The notes beneath the pieces were generated by a model, which had not been told where the DNA came from, did no database searches, and saw only the letters and a program-made list of their open reading frames with translations. A stretch of 64,000 bases of DNA from Choristoneura fumiferana (lineage: Eukaryota; Arthropoda; Insecta; Lepidoptera; Tortricidae). Below are positions 21,941 through 33,310 of the stretch, piece after piece. A program made the position numbers and the translations under genes. The DNA lies in the NCBI RefSeq assembly GCF_025370935.1, contig NC_133485.1:10498215-10562214 (forward strand), in the 5' to 3' direction. The stretch's first letter is position 1, and every line of letters starts with the position of its first letter.

Positions 21941-23495
21941 CCTCAAAATGTTCATACCATATTTTTTTTAAATAGGTACCCTAGCTTGTTTGTCTATATC
22001 TATATCTTAGTTATTCGATTTCCATGCAACTAAGGAAATAAGTCTAAATTAAAAGCGAGACTAAAGAGTATTCGCTATTTGAAAAATTTACGACATATGT
22101 TTGGAAATATTAATTCACCGAAAATATTGAACGAAAAAATAAAAACTATTAAGTAACGTGTATTTACGTGTCTACCTACACGAGTACCTACATTGATATT
22201 GTTTAACTGCAAATGTAGTACCATGCAGTGCCGTTGCATAGCACATTTATTTTTTAAAACGACTTTATTATTCAGTTCGTTCTCTGAGCAGCTCAGCTCC
22301 CATGATTTAATTCCCCAACTTGATCATAAAGCTACAGTGCTGCAGAGCTCATAAATACAACGCAATATCAGACGCAAAGCTCCTCGAAAGAATATCCAAC
22401 TGTGTAAACTGACTTATAAAATGAAATAACAGAGCGACAATACGTTAGCTCTGAAGAAATAAGAAGTTGGCCAAGAACTGGCCACACGTGTGCAGACCAA
22501 ATACTTTATGTTCGATCGCAGCCCGCCGTCGTAAATTGCCCTAGAATTTAAGACTACGTGAAAAGAATACTTTGGAGCATCACTTCGAAACATATTTTAT
22601 ATTCAAAACTTAAGACGACTTGTTTTTCACTAAACGGTTATTTGAACTCTTTCTTAGGTATTTTTCCGTATCTTTCTTAGGTGATTTGTGAGCTATGTTG
22701 AGGTGTATCAGAGCAAAGCGACTCGCACTCCCCCAGAAATGGTGCCACAAGCGTCAGATGTCACATAATTATACAACTTACTTACTATGTTTTCTCAGCG
22801 ATCGAAGAAAGTATCTTAACCTCCGACATCAATTTCTATTTGTCCCTATGTTGAACGACCGTGTAACACTGAGGCACCTGTACCTGTGTTCTGCCTCCAG
22901 CGACAGCTTGGCCTTCCAACAGGGCTTCCAATATTTACTTAAAATGTCTCAAAATTAAGCCGAAATATTGTGGGCAGTGGTCGAGTAAGTTCAAGTGAAC
23001 GTCCCTGCATTTTTCCCATAACTAATTTTTATGGTCACTTTTCACTGACTAAATACAATGGTGTTTTGTCAACACTACTTTTGAATGTTAGTATTTGATA
23101 CTAAAAAAAACTTGTTTGTTTTGTTAATTTCGTCAATAACAACAGACGAGTAATCAAATAACTGATTAAAAAAAATCGCAAGTAAATAGTACTACGAGTA
23201 ATAATGCAGAATAAATATGTTGCTTAATAAACATAGTTTTCATTTTCAGATTAAGCCCTAATGCTAACAGCGGCCAACTACCGCTATATTGATATAAATA
23301 AATAGTCAAAATACATTGTTAACTTATTCAGAACAAAATGCGGAGCAAATGAGCTCCCATCTGACCTATAAAGTGATGAATATAAAGTGATGAATTTTTC
23401 AGAATCTGGAAATATATATCATACATTGCTTCGCTCAGCTAAACGTAGCTACAACACTTTTCCAAAACTTGTTTACTAATTTAAAAAAGATCATT
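21941..23495. other. No gene recognised
   Basis: AT-rich sequence. An open frame at 22695-22958 has no recognisable domain or codon pattern. The stretch ends in the larger assembly gap. Confidence 0.6.
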
Positions 23496-24211
23496 NNNNN
23501 NNNNNNNNNNNNNNNNNNNNNNNNNNNNNNNNNNNNNNNNNNNNNNNNNNNNNNNNNNNNNNNNNNNNNNNNNNNNNNNNNNNNNNNNNNNNNNNNNNNN
23601 NNNNNNNNNNNNNNNNNNNNNNNNNNNNNNNNNNNNNNNNNNNNNNNNNNNNNNNNNNNNNNNNNNNNNNNNNNNNNNNNNNNNNNNNNNNNNNNNNNNN
23701 NNNNNNNNNNNNNNNNNNNNNNNNNNNNNNNNNNNNNNNNNNNNNNNNNNNNNNNNNNNNNNNNNNNNNNNNNNNNNNNNNNNNNNNNNNNNNNNNNNNN
23801 NNNNNNNNNNNNNNNNNNNNNNNNNNNNNNNNNNNNNNNNNNNNNNNNNNNNNNNNNNNNNNNNNNNNNNNNNNNNNNNNNNNNNNNNNNNNNNNNNNNN
23901 NNNNNNNNNNNNNNNNNNNNNNNNNNNNNNNNNNNNNNNNNNNNNNNNNNNNNNNNNNNNNNNNNNNNNNNNNNNNNNNNNNNNNNNNNNNNNNNNNNNN
24001 NNNNNNNNNNNNNNNNNNNNNNNNNNNNNNNNNNNNNNNNNNNNNNNNNNNNNNNNNNNNNNNNNNNNNNNNNNNNNNNNNNNNNNNNNNNNNNNNNNNN
24101 NNNNNNNNNNNNNNNNNNNNNNNNNNNNNNNNNNNNNNNNNNNNNNNNNNNNNNNNNNNNNNNNNNNNNNNNNNNNNNNNNNNNNNNNNNNNNNNNNNNN
24201 NNNNNNNNNNN
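23496..24211. other. Assembly gap (716 N)
   Basis: Unknown bases with a size estimate rather than the fixed 100. Apparent open frames across it are meaningless. Confidence 0.99.
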
Positions 24212-24369
24212 AACAATCGGATATTTACCTAAATTATTTCTGTCCCTTATAAATCACGTAAACCGTTGCTTCGTAAAAGTGCAAATACGCGAAACCAAAA
24301 CCAAATAATTTAATTAAGTTTCAATGAAAAAAAAATATGTTTGTTAATTTCGAGTACTTCACGAGTTAA

Positions 24370-24683
24370 GGAGTGCAATACCGCTGCTTAAAAAACGGTA
24401 ACGGTACGGAATCGCAGTGACGCATCGTATGCACACCGTTTTTTGCATGCTTTCTACACTGCTGCTTAAAATATGCAAACGGTGCGGAATCGCAGTGACG
24501 TGCCGTAAACTTCAGGACTTTCCGCATGCTCTCTACTAAAATTCGTGACGTTTTCGGCTGGCGATTCCGCACCATCTGCGCATTTTAAGCAGCTGTGTGG
24601 AGGGCATGCGATAAAAACGGTGCGTATATGCGCGATGCGATTCCCTACCGTCACAGTTTTTTAAGCAGCGGTGTGGCCACTCC
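24370..24683. mobile_element. TTAA-flanked long-TIR MITE (GGAGTG family)
   Basis: TTAA at 24366-24369 and 24684-24687 flanks 314 bp whose halves are nearly complementary: GGAGTG...ccgctgcttaaaaaacggt against accg...ttaagcagcggtgtggccactcc. TTAA duplication suggests piggyBac-type mobilisation. Second copy at 51408-51708. Confidence 0.8.
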
Positions 24684-24687
24684 TTAA

Positions 24688-26004
24688 ATGTAGCTATCAA
24701 TACGAAAAAAACGGAGTCGAGCAGGTAGGTATTCAAGATAAAAATAAATCTGTATAAGTAAATAATTAGTGTTTTTGAACTTATTGCTCGTCAAGTTTGT
24801 AGAGCAGCACTGAACATGGATTTGACCTTATTGTTTTATTCTATTTACCCTCCATTTTACAGGGTAGGGCGGTGGGTGGTTGCTGTAAATAGCAAACAAT
24901 ATTATTTATCTGAGTAATGTAGCGACTTAGCGACGGGTGAGCCCGGATGGAGAATAATAAATTATAAATTTTCCGGCGTAAACGAGACGATTCGCGATTT
25001 TTACTTGGCATGGTTCTATAAACAACTATGTATTCAATTGATTTATTCGATTTAACGGATATTAAATTGTTTATTTATACGGATTTACAAATTTTATACA
25101 CAATTACGTTTGTAACCGCGCAGGCCGTGCGACTGTTATCTTGACTAATATACAGGCGATTTTACTAAACCGCGTACCAGGTTCCTTTTCACAATCAATT
25201 CTACTGTAATTTCTTTGGCAGATATATGAAATGACAGCATGATATTTGCAGCGAAAAGGAACCCGTATGATCAAATCCGAGATTTCAAATTTCGTAGTCG
25301 CTTGATAGTTTGAAAAAAAAAACGGAATGGTTGTTAACGAAATTTGTTTTTTTTTAAGCGTCTATTGTTGGAGATCCCAGGACTGTGTAGCTCCGAATGC
25401 TCTCCCTAAACCCGGCCTGGTACAGGCTTGTAGTTTGAATACATTTGATTGCGCTTTAAAGCTGCGGTTCGCATTTTACAACTATAATCAGAATTTGCAT
25501 GCGCTTTGCGGTCGCTCGAGAATGTCAGTTTACGGCGCAATAAAAACAAATAGGTGCTTCGAACGCATCTTCAGCGAAGTATGCCTAATATTCTGAAAGT
25601 GCGATAAAAGGTCTGGTATTATCTTAGTATTTAAACATAAATCAGGACGATTTACGAAATCACATCATTCGTAAATATCACACGAAAATGACGAAAAATT
25701 ATACAGAACTAGCCATTACATCTGGCATTCGAATTAAAAAAATCGTAATTGATACCGATTCGGTATCGATTCTGTTCGATTAGTATTCGTATTCATTATT
25801 GTATTTTAAAAATCTGTCCAAAAAAGCAACATCAATTTTACCCTTGCAAGGGATATCAGTCAATTCAAACTACAACTAATCAGAGTAGGGTTAGAAAAGG
25901 TCTTTTTTTTCCCTTTATAATTTGACAAAAATGGATTACGCTACATACTCCGGCGATTTTTCCGTCTACATTCAAACCCTGATGGATCTGAACGTCCTAA
26001 CTAA
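24688..26004. other. No gene recognised
   Basis: AT-rich DNA with short unremarkable frames; the frame at 25327-25596 matches nothing I know. A GC-richer patch at about 25370-25550 has no recognisable signals. Confidence 0.55.
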
Positions 26005-26190
26005 CGTAAATACGAAAGTGATTGTATTTGTTTGTTTGTTTGGAACGCTTTAATGCTTAAAGTGCTAAAATGTTCGTATAGAAATAATTTGAGACCCTAA
26101 AAAAGATATAGAATATTTTTTAACAATGAAACTCGCGCGATATACGAATTCTCCGCAGACGAAGTCACGGGCAAGATTTAGTAGTAGTAA
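26005..26190 (-). mobile_element. RTE/SINE-type fragment, minus strand
   Basis: 'aaatacgaaagtg...tttgtttgtttgtttgg' and 'ctccgcagacgaagtcacgg' are the reverse complement of the ubiquitous lepidopteran retroposon 3' region, whose forward copies lie at 31085 and 36890. Confidence 0.65.
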
Positions 26191-26709
26191 AACAATCCTC
26201 CACTTTGATCATTTTATTTGCTCGGTAACCTGCTGCTGACTTTGCCTGACTTTACCACTTTGACTGTACCAAATTTACATTTTTATGTCACTCAGAATTA
26301 CCAGCCTCAGCAGAGCCAGACCCCGTGTCATTTTCAGTTATACCGAGCTAAGTGAGGAACATATTTTAAAAGTAAGATTTCTTCGCATTATTTATATCTT
26401 CAGAGCAAACGGTACGTGTTATGGTGGGTATGTTGCAGGCCTATTTAGCTTATTAAAAAAGTTAAAATGAATAATGAATTTCGAAAAAAAATATATTCAT
26501 AGAATTTCCCTGCTTAAAATCATACCACTATAATATTAAGCAGCAAAAATACTCCAAATAGATTTTGCTAAATATGTCAGAAGTTCTGACTCAGAAATAA
26601 AATACTTTAGTTACGATCCATAAAGAAACATCATAAATTAAGAACCTATTAAACTGTTTTACCGTGTATAATTAATTTGTTATTATAGTTGAGAAATTAA
26701 CTTCATTAA

Positions 26710-26851
26710 GGGCCTGTTTCACCACTTGTCGGCTAACTTTAAGTGTCAGATAAAAGTAATGTCGTCTTTGTTTATTCGGACAAAACAAACAGAGACGGCA
26801 TCACTGATAACCGTCACTTAAAGTTAGTGGACAAGTGGTGAAACAGGCTCT
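26710..26851. mobile_element. TTAA-flanked MITE (GGGCCTGTTTCACC family)
   Basis: TTAA at 26706-26709 and 26852-26855, with TIRs GGGCCTGTTTCACCACTTGTC and GAGCCTGTTTCACCACTTGTC (reverse complement of the right end), 142 bp in all. piggyBac-like target specificity is inferred from TTAA. Confidence 0.85.
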
Positions 26852-27724
26852 TAACCTATTGAATGTGCCCTTAAAGGTAACTGAAATGAAAAAATAGACG
26901 TTGTAGGTAGTAACATTAAAAATATTTGCCCGCTAATTTAATCGTTGTCCTCAATTTATACCTAAGCGTTCGATCGGTCGGAATCGTTGATATTCGCGTC
27001 GTGATCTGACCGTTGCGAAGCATGCGCACGAGTGGTCACTAAGCAAAGCTAACAAATTAGGTTCTAACTTTTTAACCGTGTTTAGAGCTTTACATTTACT
27101 TTTCCGTTAGGTACACTAAACTACTGAGTTAAGAAAAGATTCAAACGCTCCAATAAACGACTTCCGACTTATACTAATGGAGTTATTTATTTATCTGCAT
27201 AACCTGCGTTTTATTAAACCTTTTTAGTGCGTTCTTGTTGAAGTGAGCTATATGTATGTATTACACACTAGGTTTTGCTCACGACTTCATCTGTTAAGAA
27301 TTCGTTTATCAATATCATGAGGGATCCATACGATTTTCTGGGATAAAATCCATACCAAATAAAATCTAAATCAGTTCAGCAGTTTAAGTGCAAAAATTCC
27401 GCAGCCGCAGAACAGCAGTGGTTCACAATAAAAATCCCGTTTAATTTGTTCCTGAATTCAGTGCGACAAAGTGAAACGTAAATTCTCATTTCACAGAGAC
27501 TGCGGCAGTAAAATAAGAATGAACTGTGCAATAACGTATTGCAGAAAACTCGAGGGGCCAAGAATCCATGCGACAATGCCTAAGTGATATACAAGAGGCG
27601 GGAAAGCTGAATATGTACAGGAAGTATGTCTTCCAACGTGCTGCAACGCACAGGCATTTATCGTCGATGATACTGCGATGCGATATTTAACATTTTGGTT
27701 GTTGCATCAGCCCAGTTGTCTACA

Positions 27725-28049
27725 GCCCTAAACTTGATAATCGTTTGCATGTCACAAAACAATAGTGCGAATAGACAGACTTGTCAATTAACTTGAAAGT
27801 TCTACTTTAGCGACATATTCATTTAAAAGGAACTTGTTTAAAAGTTCATATATTTGGCTGATGGTACCATCAGCCAAATATGTGGTCTACCACCCTAAAG
27901 ATGATAATCGTTTTCATGTCATAAAACAATAATGCCAATAGACGTGTCTGAAACTTAAGTCGACTATAGCGACATATCGAACTTGAAATTACTAGCGACT
28001 AACGTATTCATTTGATAATTGATAGGAAAACTTGTTTAAAAATTGATAG
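27725..28049. mobile_element. Head-to-head pair of ACCATCAGCC MITEs
   Basis: Two copies in opposite orientation share one terminus. The junction 27851-27880 is a perfect 30-bp palindrome centred on GGTACC. The left unit is truncated near 27725 and the right unit runs to about 28049. Confidence 0.75.
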
Positions 28050-28096
28050 ACAAGAAGTAAGAAATTGAAATTAAAAAAAAGAAGTTTTTAATATTA

Positions 28097-28230
28097 CGCT
28101 ATGAAAAGTGACAGTCACCTGCATTAATATCTGCCATAGCGAAGTGTGCAAAAATATCAGACACGTCATAACGGCCCTAGAAATAGAGTCGTAGGTATCA
28201 GATATTTATGAACGCCTTGCTGTGTCACAT
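28097..28230. mobile_element. MITE, CACCTGCATTAATATCTG family
   Basis: Inverted halves 'cacctgcattaatatctgcc' and 'tatcagatatttatgaacgc', with 'ttgctgtgtcacatat' at the right end. The same family at 56293-56421 is the insertion target of the gypsy element. Confidence 0.65.
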
Positions 28231-28761
28231 ATATGGCTATTTCTCAAAAAGTTGTCCATTTTCTGTAGTCCACTGACGCTATTTCAACACAAAAAATAAG
28301 TAATATTGTGTTTAAATATACACAAAACCTTGTGGTGATAAAAAGTCAGATAATTGTTTAGAAAGTTTCGATGTAGTTACAATTATTGATTTTTTCCTCA
28401 CAAAATGTTTATGTTTTATGATCTCGTACTTAGTGTTAATAATTTCTTGACAAATTGATTTCCTGTCAATTTCATGACGGGAGAACTTTTTGAGAAATAC
28501 TCGCCAATCTCTCTTTCTGACTCTACTAGTACAAAAGAGACATACGACAAAGCCAGGCTATCTTTGTAGTGCATCCACAGCGCATTGCGGCAGATTGCCT
28601 TGTGCTATTAAACCTCCACCCCCCTTTCCTCGCCCAGTCTAAATTAAGGTCGAAAATCGTCACGGGCTGTATTTTACAAGCTTTTTAGGGTTTTATCTAG
28701 GGTTTTATACCTAAAGATTCTAACGACTGTTACTAAGGCTCCAGCCATTCTATCCTCCAGG

Positions 28762-28835
28762 GGGGTTAAATTCGAAAATCGAAGTTCGTAGAGTACCGTC
28801 CCTCTCACTTTCGTATGAAATAATATTAATGTGAG
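28762..28835. mobile_element. MITE fragment, GGCTACTACGAAATTCG family
   Basis: Contains 'aaattcgaaaatcgaagttc' and 'ccgtccctctcactttcgta', half of the family; the second terminus is missing or too diverged to see. Confidence 0.55.
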
Positions 28836-29109
28836 CAGGCAAATTAGGCAGGTTCGTACTTCGTAGTCAGCCAGGTCTGCTTATAACGCATAAAATTGTA
28901 CGCAGGTTCATACATAACTGTTAAGTTTCTCATACACCGGTGGTAGACAGGTGGTAGTATTTTGACATTCAAAAATGCTTGAAATAGACTAAATTGAATA
29001 AAAATATTTTGACTTCGACTTTGATTACCCAGACATACAACTTTACTAGTTTAAAAAATAATTTTATGTTTACTTAAACTTGAATCGTTTAGGTAATTAA
29101 CTAAATGTA

Positions 29110-29241
29110 CAGTCAAGGGCAAAGATATCGACACAGCCAAAGTTGCAAAAATATGTATACACGGCCTTAATGTTAAGTGCATAAAGACGAGTATACATAT
29201 TTTTGAAACTTTGGCCGTGTCGATATCTTTGCCCTCGACTG
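29110..29241. mobile_element. TA-flanked MITE (CAGTCAAGGGCAAAG family)
   Basis: TA at 29108-29109 and 29242-29243. TIRs CAGTCAAGGGCAAAGATATC and CAGTCGAGGGCAAAGATATC (complement of right end), 132 bp. A mariner-type non-autonomous element. Confidence 0.85.
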
Positions 29242-29243
29242 TA

Positions 29244-30650
29244 CCTAAACCAACTTCAGCTGCCAGATTTGGTACATTCAAGGATTTTAAACATTTTACT
29301 CATCTATCATTTTAATACAAACTAGACTAGTGTATTTCAATACAGAAATGTAAATGTTTAGTTTAATGGGGGGATTTCAATATTTAAGACACCAATTGAC
29401 GTTGTTTTGTTACATTTAGTTAAATACCTATCCAAAACAAGTATGGGCACTGGAGCAGTTCTAAGTTATTATCATTTGCCTGAATGTGACAGACAGGAAA
29501 ATACAGATAACTTTAATTTGTCATTTGAAAGTGATAAAGCCCAAAAATACTACCTAAGTATTTATTGTCAACACTTCGTAATAAGTTACATGGAATAGGT
29601 CGTTTCTGTATTTTAGAATTTAAACCATTTAAAGTGGAAATAGGTCTCAATGACTCTGCATACAAGTGGACAAAACGTACCCGGCCTGCATCGTTTTTGC
29701 CGCTTTTCTCCACACTTTGTAGAGAAAATTACAATTTGAAGATCAAAGCATAATTCTACATCAAAACCTTAAAATAACACTGACATCAAACTATTTATTA
29801 ATAAGTAGTAGGCAAGTAAGATAAAAAACGCCACAATTATACCATTTCATTACAAACATAAATAATTAATTTATAATGCAGACGCAGCGGCTATAATTGC
29901 CATTCCGTTCTGAATTGCGCTTTGAGTGTGTAATTTGGATGTTGCTTTTTTTTCATGTCATTCGTCAAGTTTGTAATTACGTAGGTAAATAATTGTTACA
30001 ATTTAGCCTTTAACAATGACTGTGAAGTTATATTATCAAATGAAGTTATGTCATCTAAAGATAATTTAATTAAGATACCATCAAACTCAAATTACAATAC
30101 TAACTTATTTTTTACTAACCTAGCTTAAAATAGACCAAACATCGAGTTGTTTTCTAATTTATTCAGTAAATATTTGGTTAAAATTAGTGTTTTTAATTGT
30201 AAAAATAATTTGTAATGGTCGCTTGATTTTTATATTGTTTTCTCAATTCTCAGCGAACAGATTATAGCGTGATTAGTATAGTCGAACTCTGCACTCCATT
30301 TTATGTAAGCGGAACCTTAGGCCTATGATGTGAAAGACCATTAGCTGTAAACAAAATTAGTGTCACCTTTGCACATTGCTACAATTTTGCACCTGCCATC
30401 TTCATGCGGTTTCGATTCGAGGTTGAGGTTTTAGCGTGTTTAAAGTTAATAACTCCGACAAATTGAGAGCTCAAACGTTTGCTCTATAAAGATAACAGTA
30501 AAAACGTACCCACTCCTGGCACCGTTCTGTATGCGGTAACCGCTGAAATTAAATTTTACGAGGCCAGAAAAAAAATGCAAAAATTGGAATAAAGTCGTAA
30601 TCCAGCGATTCTTTATTGTTTCGCATTCCCCTGCATTTTGTGAATTAGGT
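29244..30650. other. No gene recognised
   Basis: AT-rich. The plus-strand frame 29407-29598 and the frames at 29513-29753 and 30446-30700 are unremarkable and unidentified. Confidence 0.55.
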
Positions 30651-30820
30651 ACCATCAGCCAAATAAGTGGTCTATCAATTTTTAAACAAATTCCTATCAA
30701 ATGAATGTGTCGCTAAGGTCGAACTTTCAAGTTGACAGACACGTCTATTGGCATTATTGTTTTATGACATGCAAACGATTATCAACTTTAGGGTGGTAGA
30801 CCACATATTTAGCTGATGGT
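30651..30820. mobile_element. Palindromic MITE, ACCATCAGCC family (best copy)
   Basis: Bounded by TTAGGT/ACCATCAGCC on the left and GGCTGATGGT-like/ACCTAA on the right, so symmetry extends to TTAGGTACC...GGTACCTAA. 170 bp and non-coding. Confidence 0.8.
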
Positions 30821-31084
30821 ACCTAACTTGCATTGTTTTAAAGAAAAAATTGTATTTCGAAACTATCTATAAGGATCAGAATTATAAAAAAAAAAATAGG
30901 GGCCGCAAGGTGTCATTGATAAAACGAAAATACCAATAAATATAATAGTTTTCATTCAATGAAATACCTACATATTTAGATAAAAATGCCAACGTATTTT
31001 TGATTTAATTTTACCGATGAAATTCCAGTAGGCTTTATTTTCTTTTGATTAGTATATATAATATACCTACCTAATACTAGAATC

Positions 31085-31262
31085 GGTAATCGCGCGCTGT
31101 GCCTTCGGGAACTGTGCATTTTGCCGGAATAAAAAGTAGCCTATGTCACTCTCAGGCCCATAAAGTATCTCTATACCAAACATCACGTCGATCCGTCGCT
31201 TCGTTTCGACGTGAAAGACGGACAAACATACAAACACACACACTTTCGCGTTTATAATATAA
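31085..31262 (+). mobile_element. RTE/SINE-type 3' fragment
   Basis: 'cgggaactgtgcattttgcc', 'gtgaaagacggacaaacata' and a final 'cactttcgcgtttataata', the standard 3' terminus of this lepidopteran family. Confidence 0.7.
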
Positions 31263-31779
31263 GTATTAATTTAAAACATATTGTAAGCATAAGAAATATT
31301 ATTTAGGTACTAAATAATAAAACAAATGTTTTTATAAATATCCCTCTCTGAAATATATTAATTCTAAATTAGAAAAATCCTAAAATCATTTCAACTTAAT
31401 CCAAAATGTATCTATCATGCATGACTATTATAGCTCGATTCAAACAAACACGTCTATTTTTAGTTCAGAATATGGGACAGAATTACTACGTAATAACAAA
31501 CCATTACGATAAATCAACACGTAGGTTAGAAACACATTAAAATGATGTTAAATTCCCGTAGTTAGAATTCATTTAGGTGTCTATTTTAGTCACAGGTGAC
31601 CTTTCGAACCGGTTGGTCCAACTTCACGCGGTTTCAAAATGATAGTTAGGGATTTATGTCATAGCGACGAATATGCATCCATTTACACTTTAATAGTATT
31701 TATGTCATTATAGTCTAAGATTACGGCTGTGTTTCCACCAGAGATGTGCAAGGATGTGTCCAGATTTTATTGTGGACAG

Positions 31780-32756
31780 ACTTTAATTGTATAGTTAAGT
31801 TACCCTATTTCACATGATAAGTTTGGTAGAATAAAGGACTTAGATTTGACAATTATCAATGTAATCTTTTTTAATGTTTCCATCCAGTAAATACTAAGAC
31901 GTTGATAAAAAAACATGCAGTGTCTAAAAGACGGTTCAATTAAGTAAGTAGGGTAACCACGGGATAATGTGAATTTAAAATGAATAAATAATTTATTTAC
32001 TATTACAAAAGCATTTACAGATTTTGGCATATTCTTAAGTATAATTGTTTGATCTAGAATCTAGATTCTAGAGGTACGGATTAAGAAATAATATTCATGT
32101 TCGTCACTTAGGAATCATCCTGTATATTTCTATTATTGAGGCTGCATTTCAACCAGAGATTTACGAGGATGTGCTGCGAGGATTGTGTTTTTATTGACCA
32201 ATAGAAACGCTTCATTTACCTATCCTCGCACAGCACCGCTCTGGTGGAAGCAGCTGAGCGGGGAAGGCGAGGTAAATGACGCGTTCCTATTAGTTAATGA
32301 AAAATACATTCCTCGCAATAGATCCTCGGACATCTCTGGTAACCACGGACATCTCTGATATTCTATTATTGAGACTGCATTTCAATGCAGTCTCAATAAT
32401 AGAATATACAGAATGATTCCTAAGTGACGAACATGAATATTTTTTCTTGATCCGTTCCGTACCTCTAGAATCTACTATATTCTAGGTCAAACGATTGTAC
32501 CGAAGAATATGCAAAAATCTGTTAATGCTTTTGTAATAGAAAATAAACTATTAATTCAATTTAAATTCACATTATCTCGTGGTTACCCTACTTACTTACT
32601 TGAACCGTCTTAGACACTGCATGTTTTTTTAATCAACGTCTTAGTATTTACTGGATGGAAACGTTAAAAAAGATTACATTGATAATTGTGAAATCTAAGT
32701 CCTTTCTTCTACCAAACTTATCACGTAGTAAAATAGGGTAACTATACAATTAAAGT
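31780..32756. repeat. Fold-back inverted repeat (copy B, complete)
   Basis: The left arm 31780-32158 pairs with the right arm running to 32756, starting with 'actttaattgtatag' and ending in its complement. The central part carries a MITE-like motif ('ccaatagaaacgcttcattt') that recurs near 50930-51070 and, diverged, near 5340-5400. The middle contains a small extra palindrome absent from copy A. Confidence 0.85.
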
Positions 32757-33034
32757 TTGAGAAGACGCTGTAATATTTAGGCATTGTCTTTTATATAAAG
32801 CTAAAATTCTCAGACGCTCTAACATTTTATTATGATTGTATGTTCATTATGTAGTTTCATAATCACTAATTACTTTAAAAAAGTGCGGCTTGAAAATTAG
32901 CATTCATTACAAAGAAACACCAGATTATGCATGACCAGATTTTACGTCGACAGACTTTAGTCATTTATAAAAGTTTAATTGTTTGTTTTAAGAGCTAAAT
33001 ACACTGAATTACCCTAGAAATGCTGTGTTAGAAT

Positions 33035-33310
33035 CATTATCATCATCCCAGCCTATATAAGTCCCACTGCAGGGCACAGGCCTCCCCTCAGAATGAGAGG
33101 GCTTGAGTAGTTCCCACGCGGGCCCAGTGCGGATTGGGAACTTCACACACACCATTGAATTGTTTCGCAGGTTTGTGCAGGTTTCCTCACGATGTTTTCC
33201 TTCACCGTAAAGCTCGTGGTAAATTTCAAATGTATTTCCGCACATGAATTTCGAAAAACTCAAAGGTGCGAGCCGGGGTTTGAACCCACGATCCTCTGCT
33301 TGAGAGGCAT
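33035..33310 (-). mobile_element. tRNA-derived SINE (copy B)
   Basis: Same insertion as 1067-1342, with TGTGTTAGAAT at 33024-33034 and 33311-33321. B-box-like sequence and the ATC tail are retained. Confidence 0.8.

Noticed and set aside
23469..24308. Open frames spanning the 716-N gap and the 100-N gap
   Set aside because: They consist of unknown bases and carry no information.
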